Source: Mercurialis annua
Taxonomy: Eukaryota; Streptophyta; Magnoliopsida; Malpighiales; Euphorbiaceae
Assembly: GCF_937616625.2 (NCBI RefSeq)
Contig: NC_065574.1
Coordinates: 7,752,501 to 7,816,500 of the forward strand
Reading direction: 5' to 3'
DNA length: 64,000 bases
The position numbers were made by a program, and so were the translations under genes. How positions within the stretch are numbered: position 1 is the stretch's first letter; every line of letters starts with the position of its first letter. Below are positions 10,258-21,052 of the stretch, piece after piece. Below the pieces are notes generated by a model that was not told the DNA's origin, searched no databases, and worked only from the letters and a program-made list of their open reading frames with translations.

Positions 10258-13200
10258 CTACATCCAATCATCAGTTTCAGAATCTTCCTCCATCTCCTTT
10301 TCAGTTTCTGAGTCTTCCTCCATCTCCTTTTCAGTGTCAGAGTCTTCCTCCATCTTCTTTTCAGTTTCAGTGTCTTCCTCCATTTCCTTTTCAGTTTCAG
10401 AGTCTTCCTCCATCCCCTTTTCAGATTCAGAGTCTTCCTCCATCTCCTCAAAAAGATACTCATAACCACTCATGTCATCCCAGTCATATCTTCCCGATCC
10501 TTGATGTGTTTGGAACTTATGATGACACAGAAAATATGAATCTGTTCCCAGTTCATATGCTGCCATATCTGTATCAGTCATGGTTATATACCCAGGAGAA
10601 GAGGTACTGCTGCTTTCAATAATTTCTTTGCCACTTCTGTTCTTCTCCTCATATACGAGGCAGATCCCACATCCTTTTACATGTAAACCAGATGCCATTT
10701 CCACTAATATGTGCACCTCATCCCCAGCTTCAAATTGGTCTCCAAATGTCCAGTGACTTAACCATAACATATCCTCGTGGTGTTTTGGAGTCCCGTAGAA
10801 GGTTGGGTTATACGTCCATCTTAAACTTGTGGTTTTATTGTTGATTTTAACACAGTTCTCATCTATGTATCCTCCACCTTCAAGAGTGTCATTATATATA
10901 GTGCATAAACTCAGACCTTTGATCTTGTGGCCAGGTTTCGATTCAACTTCAAAAGATATGGAAGGACTGTCACTTGTTTGGCTAAACCACTCTGGCATTC
11001 TATTCCCTGGAAGAAATATACTGAAAATTCCACATTCTTGCAATACCTAGGCAATTGGAATTTCACTTGGTGAAATAAATCAAGGACTCGTAAAAGATAA
11101 GATTGAAAACAGAGCAGGAGAGTACCTGAACACTGGTCTTCATTTCTGTGCATGTCAAAGCGTTGGACATTTCCACTTCGACTTCTTTGAAAGCTTTCAT
11201 ATCGGTCAATCCCATACTATCGAGTATTTCGTTATCTATGTTTTCTACCGGTTCTAATTTGAATAGGCCTTGCACTTCAACTAGCTTGTCACAGCCAAAG
11301 ATTTCTAAGTTTAATGATTTCAACAAATTGGGCAGATTTGTAATTCTTTCCAATGATGTGCAGTCTTCCGCCTTCAAGGAGTTTATTCTTGTTGGAAGCT
11401 CAGGAAGTGATTTGAGGTTTGTGCATCGATCTAATACAAGGGAGTCGAGCATCCCAAGGCTGTTAATACTTTCTGGTAGAAAACAAAATGGGTTTTCGCT
11501 TAGATTTAAGTACTCTAATGAAGGCAGGGCACTAAGATCCCCAGGAATAGCAGTGTCTGATATCCTGCAGCCTGCAAGACTAAGGCTTACTAGGAAGCGA
11601 GGTAGAGAAGGTAGTGACAAGCTGGTTGATTCAGCCCATCTTTTTTGTAATAGCCAAGACCAGGAAGTTGAATGCAATACTGACAATCTGAGTTTGTTAA
11701 AATCTTCAGTAATGGAGTCGGGTGAGTTTATGGCAATACCGTCTGCATGCAGTATCTTCAACGACTGCAGCTTTGCTAGGTCCTTTGGTAGCTCAACAAG
11801 ATTTGAGCAGCCAGAAATGATGAGTTCTTCAAGAGAATGCAGCATGGTAATTTCTATTGGTAACTTTTTTAGGCTTTTGCAATCTTTTAAATTAAAAATT
11901 ATAAGCCTCTCTAGTCCTCCAACAGATTCATCAACATCCGTCAAGTTCTTACAATCTTTAAGCACCAATTTCTCAAGACTAGGGAGTCCTCTGAAATCAG
12001 GGGTTCTTACAAGACCATGGCAATGACCGAGGTTGAGTACTTTCAGCTCTACAAGGAACTGTTTAAAGAAAAGTAGTTAGCCTTCTTCATCATGTATTAA
12101 TCGGTATGCATGGATGATAGTACACGTAAAGTAAGAGATTTGAATCATTACCCTCATTTCCTTCCAAAGATATTTTAGCTTGCTGTTGCGCATATCAAGG
12201 GCGACAAGCTTGTCCAGGCAGAGATCAATTGGTAAAAATGTCAAAGGGAAGCCACGCCAACATAACCATACTAAACTTCTTGGAAATTCCTTGTAGTCTT
12301 CACAAAGTTCTACATAGTTCAGATTAAGAAGTTTTAGTCTCACCATCTTCTCAAATGCCTTGGTGGAAAATGAATGTTTTTGAGAAGCGTTTACTGGCTG
12401 CTTGGATAAGATGCTAAGTCTACGTTTTTTCGAATTTTTTTTTTGATCAAGTGGAGTCGATTCATCACTTGATACTCCTATATGATTTAGTTTTGGATGA
12501 TTTTCATTAACATCTTTTGTTGTGCGCTTGTCTTCTGTCTGCATTGGCATTTCAAGGATAAGGCCCTTGATTGACTCTGTACCCTGCATGATTGCAATAT
12601 GTGGATAAAATTATGCAAGTACTACTGTAAGTATGCTTATATGCTTAACATGTAAGTTTCTGATGAAATAGTGACCATCACATGGAGTATGTTTCTTACA
12701 GTATTTTGTTTCAACACATTGGCAGCGTCTTTTGGATTCCACAATCTGCTGCGTTCTCCAGGATCATCGGGTGATTCTTGGCGAACTATTTCCCGCCCCA
12801 TGTCTCTAACTAATTGATGCATCAACAATTTATGGTCGTCGCTGATAGTTATTAAACATCTATTGATAAGATTTTGAATGCCAATTAGAGTGTAAAACCC
12901 ACAGCCATTTAGAACTCTAAGAACATAACCCATATCCATTCTGGTGAAAAAACAAGCCATATCAAGGAATAGACGTTTGTCATGATCATCCTGAAGGGAA
13001 TCGTAGCTTATTCTCAGAATCTGCTGAATTTTACTGTCAGCAATTTTTTCTAATTTCTGCAATGCACTTTCCCAAACAGGTATTGTTTTTCCTGATAGGG
13101 AGGCGCCCAATACTTGAAGAGCTAATGGAACTCCACCGCAGTGATTTACAACATCTTCGGAGAGCTTCTCGTAACCATCTGCAGGATGATCTTGGCGAAA

Positions 13201-14528
13201 GGTATGCCAACTGAATAGCTGAAGTGATTCTTTATTATCCAACTTGTTGACTTCATACCTCATAAAGATTCCTGAAACGCCTTGTAAATATTCATGTCGA
13301 GTTGTTATAATAATTTTGCTTCCTGGATGACACCATTCTCGCATTCCGACCACTGCATTGAACTGTTCTAAATCGTCAACATCATCTAGGACGAGAAGAA
13401 CTCTTTCGTTGCGTAAAGCATCTTTGATCTTCATAATTCCTTCATCCACATTGTAGATTTTAGTGTTTCTCCTTATGAGATCCGAAAGAAGTTGCCTTTG
13501 TAACCGAACCAGACCATTTGGTTGCTCTGATCTTTCTCGAACATTTGCGAGAAAGCTTCTTCTTTTAAATTTGCTAGAGTTCTGACTATAAACTATCTTG
13601 GCAATGGTTGTCTTGCCAATGCCACCGAGGCCATAGATTGTAGCTATCTCAACATCATCCGACTCATCTTGCAGCCAGCGATTAATGCGTGCTATTCGAG
13701 AATCTGTTCCTACTAAATACGGGGCAACGTTAAGCACTGTACGGTTCAATTTATTCTCAACCTCTCTGACAATATTTTGAATAAACTGCGACTCATACCT
13801 GAAAAGTTGTTAGCAAGGAAAAAACGTTATGCAGCGGAAACAAGCGTTCTTACATTGCACGAAAACAAACTCTACCAGAGGGAAAATGCTGAAAAGAAAA
13901 ATGGCGAAATCATATGTTTTACAATAAAATGTTATAAATATGAAATTCAAGAGCTTCCATAAGTGTTTTCGAAAACTGAAATAAAATGTCGAAATTTTAG
14001 AGTTCTGGAAGATGGTTCTTACCCATCTTGTAAAACCATCCCTCCACCAATATCTGCAGCTGCTGTAAGAGCTGCCCTCCATTCCTCCACTTCGCTCTTC
14101 AAAAAGTTCTTTTCATGTCGAACAAACGCTTTGCCATAGCTTCCGGTCTGATCTCTAACTTGGGAACGATCCACATCATAGAAAACCGGGACTACAATAT
14201 GACCAACCGATTTTCTACGTTCCATAATCATGGCAAGCTCATCTAAACACCATCTTGAAGAAGCATAATCTTTAGAAAGAATGATAATAGATAACTTGGA
14301 TTCTCTTATTGCTCTTTGTATTTCCAACTCGATATTCTCTCCTCGTCTGAGTTGGTTATCATCGCGAAATGTGTGGATTCCTTCTTGATTTAGTGCCGTG
14401 TAGAGGTGATCGGTGAAGTTCTTGCGGGTGTCACCGCCTCTAAAACTCAAGAAAACATGGTACTTAAATTGCGCTGTTGACGACGATGATGGTGAAGAAG
14501 AAGGTACTTGATTTCCGACAAATGCCAT
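10258..14528 (-). CDS. TIR-NB-LRR disease-resistance protein (TNL) with C-JID-like domain and acidic tail
   Basis: Five exons on the minus strand: 14528-14023, 13798-12700, 12583-12152, 12058-11126 and 11046-10258, giving 1252 aa with frame and splice sites intact. The TIR domain is residues 1 to about 165 (FLSFRGGDTRKNF, and WCLDEL carrying the expected NADase glutamate). NB-ARC runs about 190-520: P-loop GLGGIGKTT (225-233), kinase-2 LLVLDDVDD (about 303-311), GSKIIITTR, GVPLAL (391-396). MHQ replaces MHD at 495-497. Leucine-rich repeats fill about 600-950. A post-LRR C-JID-like region (FLPGNRMPEWFSQ onward) begins at about 998. The protein ends in about six 10-residue repeats of the type MEEDSETEKE. 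TNLs sense pathogen effectors, and their TIR domains make NAD-derived signals. The exon plan (TIR / NB-ARC / linker / LRR) is the usual one for the class. The exon 5 acceptor is the least certain. Confidence 0.92.
10262..10470 (-). repeat. 30-bp tandem repeat encoding the acidic TNL tail
   Basis: About six to seven copies of a 30-bp unit (forward-strand example: TCAGTTTCAGAGTCTTCCTC plus 10 bp) inside exon 5 of the TNL gene. The length keeps the reading frame, so each copy adds ten residues rich in Glu, Asp, Ser and Thr. Copies differ by one to three bases. Confidence 0.9.
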
Positions 14529-14754
14529 TGATGTTCAAGAAATTTCTTCAAAGAAATGGAGGAGGATAGCAGTAAGAGTCAATATAAGGATGAGTGTAAT
14601 AACAAGGAGGATTGTTGTATTGAAGCAAAAAGTCGTAAGCTATTGGTTATTGGTAGAGATGGTTGACTATTTCAATGTGCTGCCTTGTTCATGGAATATA
14701 AAAATATCTTAAGAACATGGGCGGACCTACATACATTGCATATAATTTACTATA

Positions 14755-16580
14755 GGCTTACCTGAAAAAAAAAACTAACTTTTATTTCCAATTCGTTTGC
14801 ACCCTCACATTAAAAAACCACCAAATATATCCAAATTAAATTCCACCCTTAAATATCAAATTGATCTCTTTTCATTTGAAAAAGGTTCAAATCAATATTT
14901 TTTATTTCAGCATATATTCTAAATAGGGCTCGATGTTATATATTAAAAACAAAAATAAAATTATTCATTTCAAAAATTATAAAATTTAACAATAATTTTT
15001 TATTTAATATAAACATATTTATTTATAAAAATTCATACCCGCAAATATGCCGCCTCGACTCTACAAGATTAATTGACGATATTTCTATATTTGAATTATT
15101 TTGTCGCCACTGTTCGACCCGTTAAAAAAATGTATATTTAATAATTTTTTTAAATATAAAATAATTTTTAATCTTTTTTAAATAAAAAATTTAAAACTCA
15201 ATCCGAACCAACTAATACCGCCACCCGACTAACGCCGGGAAATTTTTCGGTCAGACCATCTTCATGAAGAACAGCATTATACAAAAATTATTGACCACTT
15301 ATTGCATAAATTAAAGAAAATTGACGGGGCAACCTTAAAATTCAAAATCAAAATAAACCCCAATTTCTGCTTCACTTGCAGCACCCAAAAGGAAAATTAA
15401 GCGCGGCGGTAATGGCTACTGGCAGAGTCGAAGAAAAAAAATGTTTCTGAAGCGGCAAAAAACATTCAAAGCAAAAACGAAAATTGGAGAAAAGAAAAGG
15501 CTTAATTACTTAAAAACCACCCATCTTGTAATTTTTTTTCATTTATACCATAACCTAGTAAAATTTTCAATTGTACCATATTTTTGATTTTTATGTTTCA
15601 TCTCTACCCTAATGAGTTGAATTGACCTATTTTTTTTTTAAAAAAAAGTTTTAATTAGTCTTTTATTTTTAACCTATATTCTAATAAAACGTTAATGTTA
15701 ATCATTTATGTATCTTGTTTTTAATATTTTCATCTTTAAATTAATTAAATAATAAAAAAATTTATTCTTTGGGTACAAACGAAACATAAAAATCGAAAAT
15801 AGAGTACAATTGAAATTTTTTCTAGATCGTGGTATAAATGAAAAAAAGTTATAAGGTGAATGGTTTTTAAGTAATTAGGCCAAAAGAAAATGTGGATAAA
15901 AAGAAAATCTGAAGATGGTTGAATATGACGTCCTTTAAATTTATAAATATAGTTTTCAATCTGAATCGTGAAAATTTTCTCCATTTTTGTCTTGATTTTT
16001 GAATTTGCTGCTCCTCTTGTTTTTCTTCTTATTGTTACTGTTGGTTTAGCCGCCGATTAGCTTTACTTTTGGAACCTTGTGATGATTATGGATTGTGAAA
16101 TCTGAAGGTTCCTTTATTTGTTTGTTTACTTCGATTTCTTGTTTTTTATTAGAAAAAAATCAAATTTTATTAGTTTATGAGATTTTTTAGTTCAGGAATG
16201 GAAATTTAAAAATTTGTGTTGAAGAACAGATCCCCAAGAACAGATCCGACACGGATCTGTTCTGATGGTCTTTTTGTTTAATCCACATAAAAATTTATTT
16301 TATTAGTTTGTTATTAATTTTTGAAAATTTAAGAAGATGGTCTTTTTGTTTTAATTATGACTATGAGGACCATTTAGAATATTTATTAAAATTTAAAGTA
16401 TTGGAGAAAAGATCCGTTTGATGCTTTATGGTGTAATTAAAACCAAAAGATGTGAATTTTAATATTTGAGAGCGCAATTGAAAATAAAAGGTCGTAATTT
16501 GAATATATTTGATGGTTTTTCAACGTGAGGGTGCAAACGAATTGGGATTAAAAGGTGGGAGGTTTTTCAGAAGATAAACC
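14755..16580. mobile_element. Mutator-type TIR element, candidate Pack-MULE
   Basis: The ends are GGCTTACCTG and the inverted match ending AGATAAACC. Inverted similarity continues inward, with GTTTGCACCCTCAC near 14800 matched by GTGAGGGTGCAAAC near 16528. An exact 9-bp TSD, TTTACTATA, lies at 14746-14754 and 16581-16589. The interior has no transposase. Bases about 15930-16150 look like a gene 5' region (TATAAATATA, then a T/C-rich leader), which could be captured host sequence. A smaller MITE (15499-15881) is nested inside. Confidence 0.75.
15499..15881. mobile_element. Mutator-type MITE nested in the 14755-16580 element
   Basis: The left end is GGCTTAATTACTT and the right end AAGTAATTAGGCC. 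The 9-bp TSD AAAAGAAAA is exact (15490-15498 and 15882-15890). It is 383 bp of AT-rich DNA in the same family as the elements at 451, 6083, 16830 and 58254. Confidence 0.85.
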
Positions 16581-16829
16581 TTTACTATATAGGTTACATT
16601 TTTTTTTTTTCCATAAGCTAAATTTTAATAAATGAAGTTTTAAATAGTAACAATATAGAGATGGGCTCATTTCAATAATAAGTGAGCTATTCAAAACTCA
16701 AATCATTTATAAAAGTTTTTTAGTCATCAAATAGACACAATGTCGTAAAAAAATTAAAGTTAGTTTTTAACAGTAAAAAATTGAGTTTTTTTTTATATGA
16801 AAAACTATTTTTTCTCAATATTTATTTTT

Positions 16830-17222
16830 GGCCTAATTACTTAAAAAAACCCACCTTAAAACAATTTTTCGTTTATACCCTGACCTAAGAAAAAGTTCAT
16901 TTGTACCCTTTTTATAATTTTCTGTTTTCAATTGTACCCCAAAATTTTATTTTTTGACAATTTAATTAATTAAAGGATGAAAACATTAAAAATAATTAAA
17001 AAGAAAGGTTATATCATCTTTTTTCTATTTGAAAAAATACAAATAAGTTAAAAAATGAAGGATTATTTTAAGTTTTTTCTAAATAAAAAAAAGTTCAATT
17101 TAGTGCTTTAGGGTAGAGTTGAAAACAAAAAATCAAAAAAATGGTACAAATGAACATTTTCCTAGATCGTGGTATAAACGAAAAAATATTACAAGGTGGA
17201 GTTTTTTTAAAGTAATTAGGCT
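16830..17222. mobile_element. Mutator-type MITE
   Basis: The left end is GGCCTAATTACTT and the right end AAGTAATTAGGCT, with one end base changed. The TSD TTTATTTTT lies at 16821-16829 and 17223-17231. Subterminal sequences match the ends of the 451-1702 element closely. Non-coding. Confidence 0.82.
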
Positions 17223-17459
17223 TTTATTTTTTTACTATACCTTCTAAGCTTTACATTCCATACCTAATTTTTTTTCTTTTATACTATTTTTTAAAAAAAC
17301 TTTACTTTTTTATATTAACTCCCATTTTCCAATATTTTCTTTCATCATTTTTGATTTTTTTATCATTATAATCATGCGCTTAATATTTACCACATATTTT
17401 AATTTTAATTTTTTTGATTTTTTTTTGGATTTTGACTTTTTTTACTGTTTATATTTTTC

Positions 17460-18000
17460 GTCAGTTTTAATATCAACATGAAATCAACACAAAAATCAAC
17501 ATATATAATAAACTAACTAATTTAAATTTTTCTATCTTTTTTACACTAATTTTTATTTTTTTAATTTAATTTAATTTCAATTTTTTTATTTTATTTCACA
17601 TATAATGTGTTCTTTTTTCGTTAATGTTAATATCAACTAAATATCAATATAATATCAACACAATATCAAATAAGAAAGATCAACATTGTAACATTACAAT
17701 AATTTAACATCATTATTGTTTTCTTCACCGATGCTAAAATCAACAAAATATCAACAATATCAACACTGTAACATTACAATAATTCAACATCATTATATGT
17801 CTTTTTCCCTTATGCTACTATATCATTATCTTGTCTTAATTTAATTTAATTTATTTTTTTTAATTTATTTCATAGACAATATTATCTTATTTGTCAATTT
17901 TAAAATAAAAGACAATCAGTTGATATCAACATAATATCAATATAAAGTCAACATAAAATCAACAACACTGTAACATTGCAATAATTCAGCAATCAATCAT
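17460..18000. repeat. ATCAACA-rich diverged repeats
   Basis: The phrase AATATCAACA recurs many times. A longer unit containing TGTAACATTACAATAATT followed by CAACATCATTAT appears at about 17686 and 17767, with a more diverged copy near 17968. Intergenic, no coding capacity, origin unknown. Confidence 0.6.
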
Positions 18001-18031
18001 CATCAACAAATCGTTATACAGAATAAAAAAA

Positions 18032-18400
18032 GGGTTAATTTCATATATATTCAGCACCTTTACATGTTTTTTCATTTTAATCACGTCCTTTAAAAAGTGT
18101 CAAATAAAATCACCACCTTTCATTTTTTTACAAATCTATCATCGATGAGTAAAATTCAATATCTTTTTCCTCCCAAATAAATATTTTAATTTGACTAATG
18201 TCCTATTAACACATAAAATACATTCCTCTTACTCTTTTTTGTTGATTCCGGTTGTCAATTCAACAAAAATACACCGAATTTTCATATTCGTGATAGGTTT
18301 GCAAAAAAATAAAAGGTAGTGATTTTATTTGACACTTTTTAAAGGATGTGATTAAAATAAAAAAACATATAAATGTGGTGATTTTATATGGAATTAATCC
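18032..18400. mobile_element. MITE of a second family
   Basis: The left end is GGGTTAATTTCATATATA and the inverted right end finishes TATATGGAATTAATCC. Long inverted arms carry AAGTGTCAAATAAAATCACC on the left and its complement on the right. An 8-bp TSD, TAAAAAAA, lies at 18024-18031 and 18401-18408. It is 369 bp and non-coding. Confidence 0.8.
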
Positions 18401-18408
18401 TAAAAAAA

Positions 18409-19380
18409 CGCAGAAACCCAAAAAAATGCAGAAATAACAGAATTTTATTCCATAAAATCACAAAATTATTCTACATAACATGAAATGAGTATTAGATTCT
18501 TTAAAGATAATTTTTATACATGTTTAATGGTGAAAAAAAAACAGTAAAAAAAAACAAATTATAGATCTGAAAAAAGAAGAAGAAGAACAATGAATTTTTG
18601 AGCCGACATCAAAACGATAAAAGAAAGATGACGGCGAGACGAAGGCGGAATGACGGAGGCGGGACGGCAGAGGCGGAATGCGGAAACGGAACGATACGAA
18701 GAACAAATATGAGATTTGTATGAAAGGTGAGTTGAGTGAGAAAAGAGAGAGAAATCTCAGGAGAGAGAAAATAATAGTAATTATGAAGGTTTATGTTATT
18801 AGGGTTTCATTTATATGCATGGTATAAAAGTAATAAATTCTTCTTTATATGTTAGTTTTGAAATGTCAAATATGTGTTAGTATAAAATAAATTAAATTTG
18901 AATGTTGGTTATTTGAATAAAAAATTCTAAAAAATTAGACAAAAATGATTGTCACTTTGACATATCATCATCAATAATATTTTTTTTTTGCATTTATAAA
19001 AATATGATCATCTCTCTAAAATTAAAATGACAATGTCTATAAATAACAACTTTTGTATGTGAGATTAAAGTTTCAATGTCTTACTAATTGAAAAGTTAAA
19101 TTTTAGCTAAAATAAAATAGTTGTGTCTTTATATAAAGATCTATAGTTATTTTTTATATAAAATAAATAAATCTTAATAAACGTGGAATAAATATATTCA
19201 GCTTTTAATGGTGATATTATAATTTTGCCATCGTTTTAATGAGTTGTTGTAATATGATTGATTTAATCTACAGATGGCGTTTTCTCCATAAATTAGCTGT
19301 AAATACATGCTGATGTTGCAAAACAATAATTGGTAATTGGATCCACATAAAGAAAAATATTTCTCCAGAAGAAGAGCCAA
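18409..19380. other. Intergenic region
   Basis: Mostly AT-rich. A G/C-richer patch at about 18600-18700 (GACGGCGAGACGAAGGCGG) could be a gene fragment or captured leader, but nothing in it could be identified. No credible gene. Confidence 0.35.
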
Positions 19381-19471
19381 AACCCTAATGACACGTTTCA
19401 TGTCTGTCTCTCTCTGAGTCAGACATTAGTTTTGCAATAATGCAAATTTAGCCAGTGTTTTGTTTTCCATA

Positions 19472-20918
19472 ATGCAATCTGTTGCAGTGGAAACTGCCAG
19501 TCTTGCTCACAAGTCTTTGCTTTTGCTTCTACTTGTTATGGTATATTGCCATGTTAGTTTCTAATCTCTGTTTTATATTGTATTTTTTTTTGCAATTTTA
19601 GGACTTGTTTGAGAATATAGTGATTTTATTTTGATTTTAAGGAAGTTTTTAGTTCTTAATTTTCTTGAAATTCATTCTAAATTAATTTTAATGTTGCTAT
19701 ATTAGTAAGAAGATTCTTGATTTTTTGCCTAATGTTTGTGGACTAGCAACAGAGCACTTTTATTCTTAATTATGGATCATGGATCAAATTACATTCTGTG
19801 CGAGTTCAGTTTGATTTGATTTTGTTATAATTACTCAATAAATTAAAATTTAAAACAATATCCTCACACAGTAATATAGGCTTATGAATATCTTCTTAGT
19901 TACTAACTATTCCTAAAATTCCTACTAGCCTGCCAAAATGTCTTATTTGATATCAATAGGTATGTACGATTTATACGGTGATATTACAATGTTACCATCA
20001 TTTTAATCATGTGTTATAATGGGATTGATTAAGTACACGGATGACTTGGTGGAGTGAGTCTGCATAAGATTTGCATAAGATTTTCTCTCAGTAAAGCTTC
20101 TTTCTTTTGATTAGTTTCCTCTTATATCTTGATGTATTAATGATTCGTAAATATTGGTCCATGGTTCTCATTTATTCTATGTAGTACGGAAACAAAAACA
20201 TTGAAATAGAAAATCACGATATGAAAAATGATGAAAATGATAATTTTTTTAAGAAAGTATAACTATAGAGATTCAAAGTTTCATTAGGTTCTTTTGAAAT
20301 AGAAACAGAATGCCGAAATATAAGACTAAAGAAGTTCCTGTATAATATAGTAGCACTTATCTCTTAAATGTGGGTTATCTTTTTTGTTTTGTCACCATAA
20401 TTCTTTTAATCAATTGAGGTGGAGTTATGGTGTAATGGTAAGGTGGCTCTTTTTGTCAAACACAAAAGCTTCTTCCAATTGCAGGAGAAAGGCTGCAGAA
20501 TTATGATATTTCTAAGAGCTTGTAGTGTGGGAAACCCGAGTTTTAGGTTCTACTGGGAAAGTAAAGCTATCAAAAAGAGCCTTTATTCTTATGTTTGAGG
20601 TCTTTGGAGAATCAAAGTTGATTTTTGCAGCCATTCTCCTTTATACTTATTCTTGTATTTTCATTTCTAATAGGGATCTCAGCCAAATGAAATGCATATG
20701 GTACCACAATTTTCAGCTACTGATACTAGGTAGAAACTGATTTGCTTTTTTTTTTTTATGATCTGTAATTGGCTTTAAATGATCATTACTACGGGCTGGA
20801 AAGTGATCAGGTTGTGGAAATGCTTTGCAGATTTCCTTTGGCTGAACTAAAAAGAATGGAAAAACCTGCAATGGAAAAACCGAAATTCTCTCAAATTTCA
20901 AGTCCATTTCCCTACTAA
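19472..20918 (+). pseudogene. Truncated copy of the acidic-protein gene (copy A)
   Basis: Matches the intact gene at 31004-32849. Three exon remnants keep their splice sites: 19472-19540, 20674-20729 and 20831-20918. The first 20 codons of exon 1 are not recognisable. The third exon diverges after MEKPA and stops at 20918, so the acidic C-terminal half is gone. The remaining frame could still encode 70 aa, but it lacks the part that characterises the protein. It lies about 130 bp upstream of the copy A CNL start, so its remains may now serve as the promoter region of that NLR. Homology between the copies extends upstream to about 19380. Confidence 0.7.
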
Positions 20919-21052
20919 AATCATCAATCCAAATAATAGATGCTTGTATGATATTTTTGAGTTCCAAGTAAGTTTCATAGTTGACTTTGTCCTACACATC
21001 CAGTCATCTAGAAGTTCAAATTCACCTTAAAGATTCCGATCAGTACTTTAAA

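Noticed and set aside
18524..18706. 60-codon minus-strand frame, Ser/Phe/Arg-rich
   Set aside because: Low complexity, no homology recognised, no splice or promoter context.
20421..20510. tRNA-like phrase GGAGTTATGGTGTAATGGTAAGG
   Set aside because: It resembles a D-arm start, but no anticodon stem, T-loop (GTTCRA) or closing acceptor stem follows.
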